Made by a program: the position numbers and the translations under genes. Shown here piece by piece: positions 10,707-21,539 of a DNA stretch of 64,000 nt. How positions within the stretch are numbered: the stretch's first letter is position 1; each line of letters opens with the position of its first letter. Source of the DNA: Bryum argenteum (Eukaryota > Streptophyta > Bryopsida > Bryales > Bryaceae); assembly GCA_037043015.1 (NCBI GenBank), contig CM073325.1, positions 9,465,001-9,529,000 on the forward strand. Direction: 5' to 3'. The notes under the pieces were generated by a model that ran no database searches, was not told where the DNA came from, and saw nothing but the letters and a program-made list of their open reading frames with translations.

Positions 10707-13499
10707 CATGAGAACGGATTGTAGTAGAAATCCTTATGGTTGGAGCATGCCTTGAGTCCTCTTTGGCATGTAAAGGAAACAAAACTTGCAATTATATTAT
10801 AATATATTATCTTATTCCCTTGGTGATTTTTCCTCAAAGCTAATTGTTTTAAGGATTTATAGAAATTTCACACAATTCAAGAATATTCTACAATTCCACA
10901 ATTCCATAATTCTATATTTCTTCGAATATGATTCTTTGTGCTAGCAAAGCATTGCTTTTCCTTTTCGGTACAAGGAATTAAACTTTTTTTCCAACTCCAA
11001 AAATTACAATCTTGCAAATAGTGAGGAATTTGAATTTAAGATTTCTCATGTTCTTGGTACGCGTTGAGTACTAGATTATATTGTAACGTCCTTATAATAT
11101 GCTATAACCTTTTTTTGGTGCATTTGAAGAGGGTTGTTTTAGAAAAGAAAATATGCATAATGATTTTTTTTTAAAAGACTAATCGACAACTTTAGAGGAC
11201 AAACCAACTATTTACTTGTTTGAGGTCTATATACCCAAAAAGGTTTTGACACAAGGTTTAGTCTAAAAGATCCAACTCAAAGACAAACAAAATTAATAGA
11301 AAGAAGTTTGAAATGTTGCAAAAGTTTACAGCCATATGATATAGAGATTTGGCATGCTTGACAATGTTCAAAAGCTCTTCACATCTCCTATATTTTGAAA
11401 ATAAATAGGTCCAAGTAATTAAACAACTCTACACCTAATTTGTTGTTGATGCATAAGACTACTTGATTTTAGTCGTCCACAATTATGGTGCTATTGCATA
11501 AACCACATATTTAGAGTCCTATTGACTTTCGAAGGTTCAGTTGTTTAAGAAAAAATTGCAAAAGTGACCCTCAAACATCTTGGATTTGTGAAATGTCCTT
11601 CATTCTCATTCTTTTATAATTGCGAGATTGGCCCTTATTCTTCTTCCTCTTGAAACTTAAGCTTCTAGTCTAAGACTCTTTTTTTCGAGTGATGAAGGTT
11701 ATGAAGAATCTTGTGAGGTTTATATGTTGGTATCTCATAGCTTTTCGATTGCTTCGCTGCTCACCTATCTTGTACGGCTTGGTTGTCTCAAGGTTATTCA
11801 TCCCATGACAAGGAGTAGGAATTGTTGAGCACTCTAATGGCAGATGGCGGCTTAACGCAAACATAAGATGCATGGAGATCCAAGGAGCATGTAACAACTT
11901 TGCACCTGATGGTGTAGCTATGCAAGGCACATGTGATAGATAACATCTTTGAGGTTGTTTTTGGGTGGGAAGATGTCTTAATTCTTCATGATGTTGATGA
12001 GCGATGAGAAGTGGAGAATAAGATGACATACAATAGTAGGCGTAGGGACAGGAGGCATGCATTTCATCCGATGGGGTTCAAGTTGGTGAAAACTAGGGAG
12101 ACTTGTGGCAATGGTGGCGCGTACACAGTCATCTACATTATTGCAGTTTTGAAAAGTGAGGGCTATCTCAACAAATATAAGATGTTTGAAGGCCGCTTTC
12201 CTAAATTTTTCTATTTTAAAATATCTGATTTATTAAACAAAAATTGATCAATACTTTTAAAGTAGAACATCACTTCTATACCATGCTAACTCATTCTAAA
12301 CTCTCCAACCACCAAGCCTTGATCCTATACACGTAAGGAGTTGAAAAGTGATGGCTATTGTATGAATAGTCTAAGAATGCATGTAATCTATCTCTCATAT
12401 GCCAATTTACATGGCTCCCCAAATAGCTATAATAGGTGTCTATGCACTTCTACATGAGATAGGTGTAACTCTATATACTTCCATGGTATAAATTAGAGAA
12501 TTGGTGAGAGTTGCTAGTTTTTTGTTCTAAATTTAGAAAAAATTGGTTCTAATTTTTACTTTTAAATCACATTGTTGCAATTTTGATTTTATAATGTTTG
12601 ATTGCAATACTTTCAACACGGTTGGCAATGAATATAATGACACTTAAGAAATTTAGAAAGGTTACAAGTTTTGTTGAGCTATGACATGATGACTTTCTTT
12701 TGCAACATTTTAATTTAGAAAGTCCAAGAACTATGAGAAATATGTATTTCGCCACTAGTTCTTGTTGATGCTGCCATGTTCATGTCAAAAAAAGCTAAGA
12801 CATACAAAGCTTCAATTTTCTTTTTCAAATTTATGCTCATATATTTTGCAAGTGTTTGCGCGCCATTTGATATTGCGTCTTGCTGATCTAAAAAGACAAG
12901 ATTGTCATGACTTGATTATTGTTTTTAGCTCTTGAAAACAGTTTTTCCACAATCTAAGCTTGAAAATTTGGTTTTGTACTCTATTAAACATGCCTTAAAG
13001 TTTTCAACAATTTTTCCTTTTTCGTATCAATTTATGCACTTTTAAGAGTAATTGGATGTTGGAGAACGGAAGCCTTCCATGCAATTCCATGGAATTACGT
13101 TTGGAAACTATAATATTATGATAGTCATTTAACAACAAGCCATTGTAAGCTTGTCATGGAAATATTCCAAAATGATTTTTGACCCTTCACAACTTAACTT
13201 TAATACAACTTAACACAACACAACTTAAATAGTATAATGAGAAAATTAGATTGGCTTCCAACTCTAAGGGTCGCTTTACACTCTGACAAATCAAAACAAT
13301 CAATGTTTGGACTCTCAATGCCACGACCTCTGAACTTGGACGGCCATAGTGTGAAGCAGCCCCAACTAGAACCAAACTTTTGTCAGGTTAAAGAATATTG
13401 TAAGGTTGTACAAACTTGTTCTCAAGAGTTGAAATGCAATAAAGAAATGCAATAAATGTAAAAAGACGAAGTCTCTTCCAAAGGCGACCACCATCAAGT
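10707..13499. other. Gene-poor AT-rich spacer
   Basis: No supported gene. Open frames of 62-130 codons (for example 11670-12062 minus, 12011-12247 plus) have no recognisable domains and lie in AT-rich sequence. No convincing repeat ends were seen. Confidence 0.45.
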
Positions 13500-16002
13500 A
13501 CTCCCCGTCGTCTCTTATCCAAGGCTTGCAATCACTCGATCATGCGCTTCGCAAGATTTTCCCAAGCTTTCAAGCTCTTTAATTCAATGCTGCGGCAACG
13601 ATGAAGACGCCGTGTAATGTGGTGCAGCTGCCGTTGAAGAAAATGTATGGGGCTTCAGGACGGCTACGGAGCCAGCAACAACATGTGCCAGGAACAACAT
13701 ACCATCGCTGACTGCTTCTTCACCTTCCTAGCGTCAAATGTTTCCACAACTCAAATGATTCCAAGGTGCGGAGCATTGCTCTTTCCATCTTCAATCTTGA
13801 ACTCTACTTCATGTATCGTTAGGGTTAGGGTTTCAGATTGTTTCGATTGATGCAATCTAGCACCGACAATGACATTCTTTAAAACCAGAAGAATCATCCG
13901 TTAGGATCGTGTGCGAGGAAATTTAATTTTGAACGACATGAGTGTGATAATTCCTGTTTTGTTGTCAGGGATTTGAGTATGTGATTTACTACATGATTGC
14001 TACTTAGTGACAAGTATATTCTTCTCATTTAATGATTCTAATCGACGACTATGTTCGACGTAGTTACATGGTCTGCTAACTTCATACTTTTAGTTTGAGA
14101 TTTTACGTTCGTTTCGTGCTTCCTTCAGCTTGCTGTAGTGTAATGGTATGAAAGGGTCATGCTTTGAAATTATAGTAAGGAATATCTAGCTGACAATTCA
14201 TGACATTTGGCGGAATTGCAAACTTTATGAGTAGAAGTATGAGTGAGATTTTTTTTAAAGATGGAAGTAAACACAACCATCGCACAACCATCTTAATAAA
14301 ACACAAGTTATAATCTGGTTGTAAAAAACTAAACAAAGATACAACTCCGTTTACTGATGGAAGTTTTCTTGTGGTTGCAGGACATAGTTGCTAAATTCGA
14401 CCCTCGAAGTGAATCAGCGGCCATGGATTTGGAGTTTCTGATAACAAGAAACAGGAACCGCACGCATCCTGCCACATGGTCCAGTGCAGTGCAGGCCTTA
14501 CGAAGCTTTTTGCGTGATGAAACTATCGCCTTCCGCCAAATGCTGGGTTTAGTAGTACGATGGGTGGTTCATACACTTGACGATCTCCTTCAGCACCGGG
14601 TCTTTCTTTTAGTGATGCGCTTCTGCGTGCATCGGTGCCCTTCGTGAAGTGCTCGTTGATAAAATTCTTCCTATCTCATTTGAGACTTTATCCACAGATT
14701 CGGTACTGATAGGATACCTTCAGATTTTTTATAGCACGAACTGCGTATTGAGTGAGAATTGAAGTGGATCCTCACTGGACCTCATCATGTTTTTGATACC
14801 ACTGAAGCAATTGAAGATGCAGACATCTTGAGAGTATCTGTTTGGATGGCGTTGCATTGGAACGGATGAGCTTTCCTATTTTAGTTCTATGATGAATTTT
14901 TCCTTCTATCGGGACTTTCAACCATTTGGAGTCAGTTGTGACCTAGGTTCATTTGCTGTTCTTGAAGCTTCATGGGTCTACTGCTTGGAATGTATACCTG
15001 CAGAACTGTTGTGTGTTGTTTGTAACACAGCCATGGGAGCGCGTCTTTGTGTTCATGGGCGTCCATTCTCAGGGTTGCAGGTGAGAGTTTCTTTTACCAC
15101 TTCGTCTGGATAATCTGAATTGCATCAGTAGGTAATGTACGATTCCAATTCGGAGGTTATCAAAATGGGCATCATGCGAAGTACTTCACATTGCTCTTGA
15201 GATTAGAGTATAGCATGCTTGGGGCCTGTCTGCATGTGTGAGCTTTTCTGTAACGGTTAATTCCGTTGTCGTCACATGGAGTTTATAATCCCATACAAGG
15301 TAGAGTTTGGCCGATCATGTTAGGTTTACGGTCTGGATGACACGAGAATGGGCTCACAAACTGTATCATTGGAGCGTTTCAAAAATTGGGTTCGATAGAG
15401 GAATGATTTGATTCATCCATTTGAGCGTGTGTCCAGATCAACATCGATTTCTTTCTCTGTGCCAAGCAATGCCACTGCTGGGTATTACCATCGGTACCAT
15501 TCATGGGTTCGAAACTCCTTCCTGGTGAGTAAAACTTACTCTTGTAAAGCTGATTTTCAACCACCTCCAGATTGTTCACCAATCATGCTCTCTCTCAACT
15601 ATCAATCACAGTGATATTAGTGCCTTACCTTCTGTGTGCATCTTACTACCTGTAGCGCAGTCCGTAATATTTAGATTGCTGACTGGAGCTCCAATCTTTA
15701 ATCTTTGAAATATCATGATTTTCGTTATTGACGAGATACCGTAACTTGAACATGTTCACCATGTTTGAACCTTTAACTACTCGAGTAGACACTGCTCGCA
15801 CGATTATAATGTACTCTTCTCCGTCACCTTCGAGAATAGATATGCAAGATTCTACGTGGTACGATCACCCCCAAGAATTTCCACATAAATGCGACTCATC
15901 GGGTATGTTGTTCTCACATCTTCGCCACTCTAAACGTTCCATACTGTCTTCTATTGCTTTCTGTTGCCAAGGGTCCACAGGGGTACATTGTGGACCAGAA
16001 AG
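13500..16002 (+). other. Possible transcribed leader or gene remnant upstream of the PLAT gene
   Basis: The composition is less AT-rich than the spacer to the left. Several splice-like sites occur, for example an acceptor ttgtggttgcag just before 14394 and another acceptor-like gtccacag before 15981. Short frames at 13568-13678, 14357-14647 and 14889-15113 have no recognised domain. This could be the 5' UTR exons of the PLAT gene or a decayed gene; I cannot tell which. Confidence 0.3.
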
Positions 16003-17192
16003 ATGGGTACTTCAAGTACTGGTCTAGAAGGAATGGTGCTCCTGGTGTTGTTAACGGTGATGTGTGGTGCAGTGGGAGCTTCCAGGTCCATGAAGCACTC
16101 TCAGGAACATGGTTATGTTGCTTCTGCTCCCCACCACCATGCTCCTCCTCACCACCTACATACATCGCCTCCCCTCCCCTCGTCTCCACCACCACCCTCC
16201 CTGCCCCCACCATCGTCACTGTCGCCTCCGCCACCAGAGTTGCCGTCGCCTCCACCTCCAGATCTTCAAGCCCGAAGGAGGTTACTTGTAGCAGCACCAC
16301 CGAACTGTACACAGTTACCACCTGTAGGTGCACCTTATTACCCTTATGACCCGAGTCCTGTACCTGCACCTTACCCTTTTGGACCCGATGACCCGAGTCC
16401 TACACCTGCACCTGCACCTTCTTCCGGATACGACTATGGACTCCCACCTCCTATCGGTGATAACAACAGCACTGGCGATCATACCACCAGGGTGAGTGCC
16501 ATGAAGGTATGGTAGAGACACCCAAAATGGGCTCTTTTCCTGCTGTGCCTATATTCTGTATTACTTCTTGAACACTTCAGGTTTCTTGTAGGCAATAGCT
16601 AGATGAATGTTTAATTTGTAAGTTTCATGCTAGAGTCATCGATAGTCAAAAGTTTCATTTCAAATTTTCATCTACAGTAGCAGTAGATGTTCCATTATCA
16701 ACTACATTCAATTACTGCAGGGCTAGAAAGCACCATTAAAGTGTCTCTAGCATAGGTATATCCTTTGCAGAGGATCTCTACCTGAACATTCGTTTTTTCT
16801 GGATGATTCTGAGCTTGCAGTTCAATCAATGCACATACACGATAATAACATGCACGGGGAACATCGAAGGAGCAGGCACAACAGCGGACGTGAACGCCGA
16901 ATTCTCCAACCAGTTCGGCGAATCAGTCCTGTTCGTGAACCTCAAGAGCCAGAACCGCAATTTCAACCGAGGAGCCACCGATACATTCACTCTGGTTGGA
17001 GATTGTGTCCCCAATATCTGCAAATTGCATTTGTCTCACGATGATTCAGGGCCTAGTCCTGGCTGGTTCGTCAACACCGTCACCGTTTCGCTCCTATACC
17101 AGACCCATGTATTCAATGTCTTCGAGTGGCTAGCGAAAGATGAGCCTCCTTACTCTCTTTCTCGCACCATTAGCTCCTGTCCTGCTCCCTGA
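16003..17192 (+). CDS. Secreted proline-rich PLAT-domain protein (ATS3/PLAT-stress family)
   Basis: Two coding exons, 16003-16491 and 16821-17192, joined in phase 0 (donor AGG|GTGAGT, acceptor gcttgcag), give 286 residues. Residues 1 to about 27 form a signal peptide (hydrophobic MVLLVLLTVMCGAVGA). Residues about 42-87 are extensin-like, with several SPPPP motifs and a His-rich start. Residues about 100-152 are rich in Ala-Pro, Ser-Pro and Thr-Pro (DPSPVPAPYP, TPAPAP), resembling arabinogalactan glycomodules. Exon 2 is the PLAT/LH2 beta-sandwich of the plant ATS3 family: start CTYTIITCTGNIEGAG, GWFVNTVTV in the middle, FEWLAKDEPPY near the end. Such domains bind lipids or proteins and occur in secreted stress proteins. 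The Pro-rich part suggests a cell-wall or apoplast location (inference). ATG 16003 is the first in frame; the Met at residue 11 would also leave a signal peptide. Confidence 0.85.
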
Positions 17193-17738
17193 GTGAGTGA
17201 GTTCACGCTTTTCTTTGTTTTTGAAGCGGCTTATATAGCTTATATATTAGTAATAGAGAGAATAATACGTGACGAACTTACTGGTGTATATGTCTTGCAT
17301 CAGCTTTTTTGAAACTCTATGCTATTTATATATAAATGATTCGACTCTTATCTTCTGTTTTAGGTCGTTTCTGCTGAGCACATTATCTTGTAGCTTGTAG
17401 CTTTTTCTAGAATATTGGTACGATCTACAAATTTCTTAGCTGTTGTATACATGAATTGTCGAGATTGAGGTTCATTTATTATTGACAATTCCACTCAAAT
17501 CGTTTCACTCAAACCGAAGGTCTTTTACTTCGATGGGAATTTAGCTATATGACAAAATTTTAGTATATTATATTTTACTTTGTTTCCGATTTTTAGCTCA
17601 ATTTTGTATAACAGTTGTTATAAGAATGCAGTGATGTAAATATATATCTGGTTTACTCAGATTTCTTTTCAGTTTTTTGTTAGTACAAAGAGTAACCCAT
17701 GAACTTATGAGAAATTCAAACTATATCATTCAAACAAA
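17193..17738. other. PLAT gene 3' UTR and spacer
   Basis: AT-rich sequence with no coding frame. The 3' UTR presumably ends in the TA-rich stretch near 17230-17345. Confidence 0.4.
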
Positions 17739-19869
17739 ATGAAGTCAATGATTGAAAGAGTGATAAGAATAGTAACCTTTCAAATTCTATTTAATGTTGT
17801 GATGTGGTGTTTTTATCTACAATTCAAGCGCACTAGTTTTCTAGGCTCATTGAACGAGCAACAAAATCAAAGTATCTTGGTGATGTTGTTGGTGTTTATA
17901 TGTTGTACTCATTACCAATTGTACTTTGTACAGTTGTTGCCACCTTATATCTTGAGTTTAAACATCACCCTTCAAAGTATTCATCGACACGATACAAACG
18001 CTTTTGAGATTCTTGTGAACTCGTTATATATTTGTCAATAAGTATGTTGGAATATTGAACATGTTCAAAATTGCTCTTATTTTCACAACACTATTTTTAG
18101 TGTTGTAGGTCTTTCTAAATGAGTGGTTGCCTCAAGTTCGTATATATGGTAACCAACCAATGCAACCTATTGGAAGTGGAGAAAAGCAGGTCTTGCGCTA
18201 GGACGAGTTGCAACATTACTTATATCATTGTTGTTTATCCTAGTTTCACGTTCATCTCGACTACTACGCATGGTTGATATTCCATTTGAACAAGCGGTAC
18301 GGTATCACACATGGTTGGACCACCTTACAATGACAACCTTATCATGCCATGTTGGAATTTTTATTGGGATATTTGCATATTAACATAAGATGGTGAAGCT
18401 CATCTCATGGACACCCAACGGTATGCTTTCCTTGCTGGATTTACAATGTGGATGGTTGCACTTCCACATATTCGGGGAAGTTTTTTCAATTTGTTTTACT
18501 ACACCCACCAATTATATTGGGTGTTTCAGTTTGTCTTTTTTGTTTACCATGTTGGAGTTAAAAGTGCCGGATATTGCATGGGGGGTGTGATACTTTACCT
18601 GATCGATAGATTTTTTTGTATTTTTCAATCAAGGCGAAAAACATTAATATCAAGTGCAAAGATTCTTCCTAATGATGAGGTGGAACTAAAAATACCCAAA
18701 CTGGCAAACTGAAATACAACTCTATAAGTTTTTTGTTTATAGATAATCCATGTATTTCAATACTTCAATGACATCCATTTAGTGTGGCTTCTAGTCCTTT
18801 AGATGGAAATAGAGACATCACAATCTATATAAAACCATGTGGAATTACAAGTTGGACCCAACACTTGAATACTTTGGTTTCAAGATCTGCAAAAAACATT
18901 GAATCAAGAGCTCCCTTTGCTACGGAAATTTACATGGAAGGCCCTTATGGACATGAATCGGATTACTTTTTGGAATACAAAACAATTTTGCTTGTTGCGG
19001 GAGGGATTGGAATCACTCCTTTTCTAGCAATGATCAAAGATATTCTACATCGGTATGCATCAAAGCAAAAGAATTTACCACATAATATGCATTTTGTATG
19101 GATAGTGCGATCTCTTGAAGATCATGAATTGTTGCGACAATTATCTCCAATAACTATATTTCCAAATACACATATGAGCAAGTTGAATATTATGGTAGAT
19201 GTGTACGTTACCAAAGGAGAAGTGGTTGGTGAACAACAACAACACAACATTCTATCAGTTCATGAAAATATAAGATCAAGCAATTCCTCTTGTGCATATC
19301 AACCAACAAAGAAAGATAATCCATGGTTGTTGCTTTCAATAACCTTTTCTTTGACAACATCAATCATGATATTTGGATTACTTCAAAAGTTTGTTGTAGA
19401 AACACCACGCTTTGATATTGGAGCTACAACTCCTCAATGGATTCATGTAAGTCTCTTCTTTGCAAGCTTGGTGATTGGTATTGTCGGCATGGGTGGGTTT
19501 ATCATAGCATTTTGGAAAGCATACCTTTACTATAATAGAAAGACTGAAGATAAGAATGCAACAATATCACCAACAAGAGACCAAGTGATGAATTACACAA
19601 ATCCTTCAAATGAAACTCAAGATTCCGATGATATGGAGTCAAATATTGAAACACTTTTGGACTACACAACCAAACATAAAGGACGACCAAATTTTGGTGA
19701 ATTATTTGAAAGAGTTGTACATAGATACTCAAATGAGAATGTTGGGGTTCTAGTTTCAGGTCCTGAACCTCTCTTGTTGGATGTAGCAAATGAGTGCCGC
19801 AATCACAAGTCAAACGATTATCAACAAGCTCAAATCTTCAACTTCCATTCCGTTAGTTTTTCATTATAG
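17739..19869 (+). pseudogene. Ferric-chelate reductase (FRO family) pseudogene
   Basis: Pieces of a plant FRO occur in the right order but in different frames. First comes a membrane part (17739-18041). Next, at about 18190-18380, is the heme-domain block containing IPFEQAVRYHTWLDHLTM, interrupted by TAA just before 18390. The next block (18407-18712) includes YTHQLYWVFQF and ends in a stop. Last is the FAD/NAD part (18772-19869) with HPFSVASSPLDGN, LLVAGGIGITPF and the C-terminus VGVLVSGPEP...FNFHSVSFSL. The tryptophan expected before HPF in the FAD-binding motif is a TGA (18769-18771). Intact FRO proteins are membrane b-type cytochrome flavoproteins that pass electrons from NADPH to Fe(III). 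The 361-codon open stretch could look like a gene alone, but it lacks the heme domain and opens on GTG. No introns fit the breaks, so I read them as real lesions. Confidence 0.85.
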
Positions 19870-20029
19870 AATAATATCATCTATAGTACTATATGGTAGT
19901 GTTGGTAAATTCATGTGAATTAAAATTTCATAAATAAAAATTTGCTACATCCTTGATGGTATTAAGAATATCATTAGTTTTGTTTTATTTATATAATTAT
20001 TTATTTTGTCATTCTATCCTTGTGAACAC

Positions 20030-20400
20030 ACTCAATGACACGGTAACAGGGTGAATTCTTTCATACATGGATCCCCAACACCAAAAACCATAACTTTCTC
20101 ATAAAGTATCAACTTTTGGTGCATAATAGCTCCTTGAAATCCTCATGAGAAATGCGTGTTTCTCACTCCCATTATTTGAGCTTTTCCACACACTCAATAT
20201 CTCAACGACACGGTGATAGGGGTGTGCTGTCTTGTACACTCGACTCCACTTGTCTGGATACAGAGCTTACTTTAGCCCTTTCATAGAATGAGAAATGTGC
20301 ACTTTCAAAGCTTTTAGCCTTTTTGATGATAAACACACTCAATGACTCAAAGATACTCTAATGCGGGTGTGCTATATTTCATACATAAAAAAATATTTCC
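20030..20400. repeat. Three diverged copies of a CACTCAATGACACGG repeat
   Basis: The pattern 'acacactcaatgacacggtaacagggtg' followed by a catac/cactcgactccacttgtc segment recurs at about 20030, 20195 and 20333. A fourth copy is at about 21145-21205, just upstream of the hydrolase gene. Ends are unclear and there is no coding potential. Confidence 0.6.
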
Positions 20401-20700
20401 AGTAAATGCTAGTTCCTGGATAACTATGAATTCTAATATCTTGGTTTTAAACTCAATTAAAGACTCTGGAATAAGGTAGGATGCTCGGGGAACTGCACAT
20501 GACCAAGAACCGCACACTAGAGGGAGTCATGAAAGGGGTATGTTATGACTTTCAACTTTGAGTTTCAATATGCTTATGGTGTACATTTCAGAGTGATCAA
20601 TTTGAAGTAAAGCTCTCGATTCAACTTTGAAAATTCATGATGAACTCAAAAAGAAAAAAAATAAATCACAAGTAATTGGTCCAGTCTCCTAGTACTTTGC
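20401..20700. other. Spacer, nothing recognised
   Basis: No gene or repeat boundary was seen. Confidence 0.4.
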
Positions 20701-20712
20701 TTATTCTCCAAA

Positions 20713-20913
20713 GGTACCATAAGCTTTGGCTTGGTGGTTAGGGCTCATGGCCTCCTATGAGGAAGTCGTGGGTTCTATTCCCCATGCTGGTGTGGTGCTC
20801 ATCACCATAGTTCGCCCAACTATTATGGGGAGTTCTTGGACCTTGTTGTAGGCTTGTAGCCCTTTGAGGGGATACCATGTCGGGTATCTCTAAGGCAGTT
20901 GGAGTTTCTCTTC
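20713..20913 (+). mobile_element. tRNA-derived SINE, short form (201 bp)
   Basis: It has the clearest tRNA-like head of the family: A box TGGCTTGGTGGTTAGGGCT and B box GGTTCTATTCC. It then continues to CGGGTATCTCTAAGGCA and jumps straight to the conserved 3' end GTTGGAGTTTCTCTTCTT, lacking about 165 bp found in longer copies. A perfect 12-bp target duplication TTATTCTCCAAA flanks it (20701-20712, 20914-20925), so the short form itself was inserted. Confidence 0.88.
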
Positions 20914-20925
20914 TTATTCTCCAAA

Positions 20926-21539
20926 ATTGATTTCCTTGACCACTCACCAATGAGCTTGCCAATCTAAAATCACTTATGTTTTCAAGCCTCATATCTTAAT
21001 TCGTAAAGGACCAAAAACTCCTTTCTCTAAGCCTTGGTTTCTGGGGCTCATAACTTCCTCATGTAGTATTCGAACATGATGTTGAAATCCTCACCTTCTT
21101 TTCATCCTTCCTGTTCAATTATGTAGGCTTTTCAAGGATAGCAGACACGGTAACAGGGGGGGTTGCAGTGACTCCACTTGTCAGGAGCAACTCAGAGCTT
21201 ACAATGCCGATCTGACAATGGACGATATAAACTCCGCAGCAGCAGCAGCGGCAAGCGATGAGACAGACAAAATGGAGGATAAGAGACATGGCAGCAATGA
21301 GGTGAGAGATCTGACAGAGCAAAGCAATGCAATGCAATGCATCAGTAATGGCCATGGCCTTAGTTTCAAGTCCAGTTCTTCCATGGCCACCAGCAGCTGC
21401 TGCTGCTGCTAGAAGCTTACTTGGTGGGACCCCACGCACAAGACTCCAGCTCAAAGCTCTTGACTACTACCCCATTCACAGACGAGCTTCTGTTTCTCGT
21501 TTTCTTCAGGTGACGAGGTCCTGCAAGGAGGAAGACGCC
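20926..21539 (+). promoter_or_regulatory. Promoter and leader region of the alpha/beta hydrolase gene
   Basis: It contains the fourth CACGG-repeat copy (about 21145-21205) and CAG/GCA-rich sequence (21235-21260, 21390-21412). Shadow frames on both strands stem from the GCA/CTG runs. The transcription start was not located. Confidence 0.4.

Noticed and set aside
11670..12062. 130-codon minus-strand frame
   Set aside because: AT-rich spacer, no domain, and no splice or start context supporting a gene.
18784..19869. 361-codon frame as an intact reductase gene
   Set aside because: It begins at a GTG in the middle of the FAD-binding motif, the preceding Trp is a stop codon, and the heme domain upstream is in other frames with stops.
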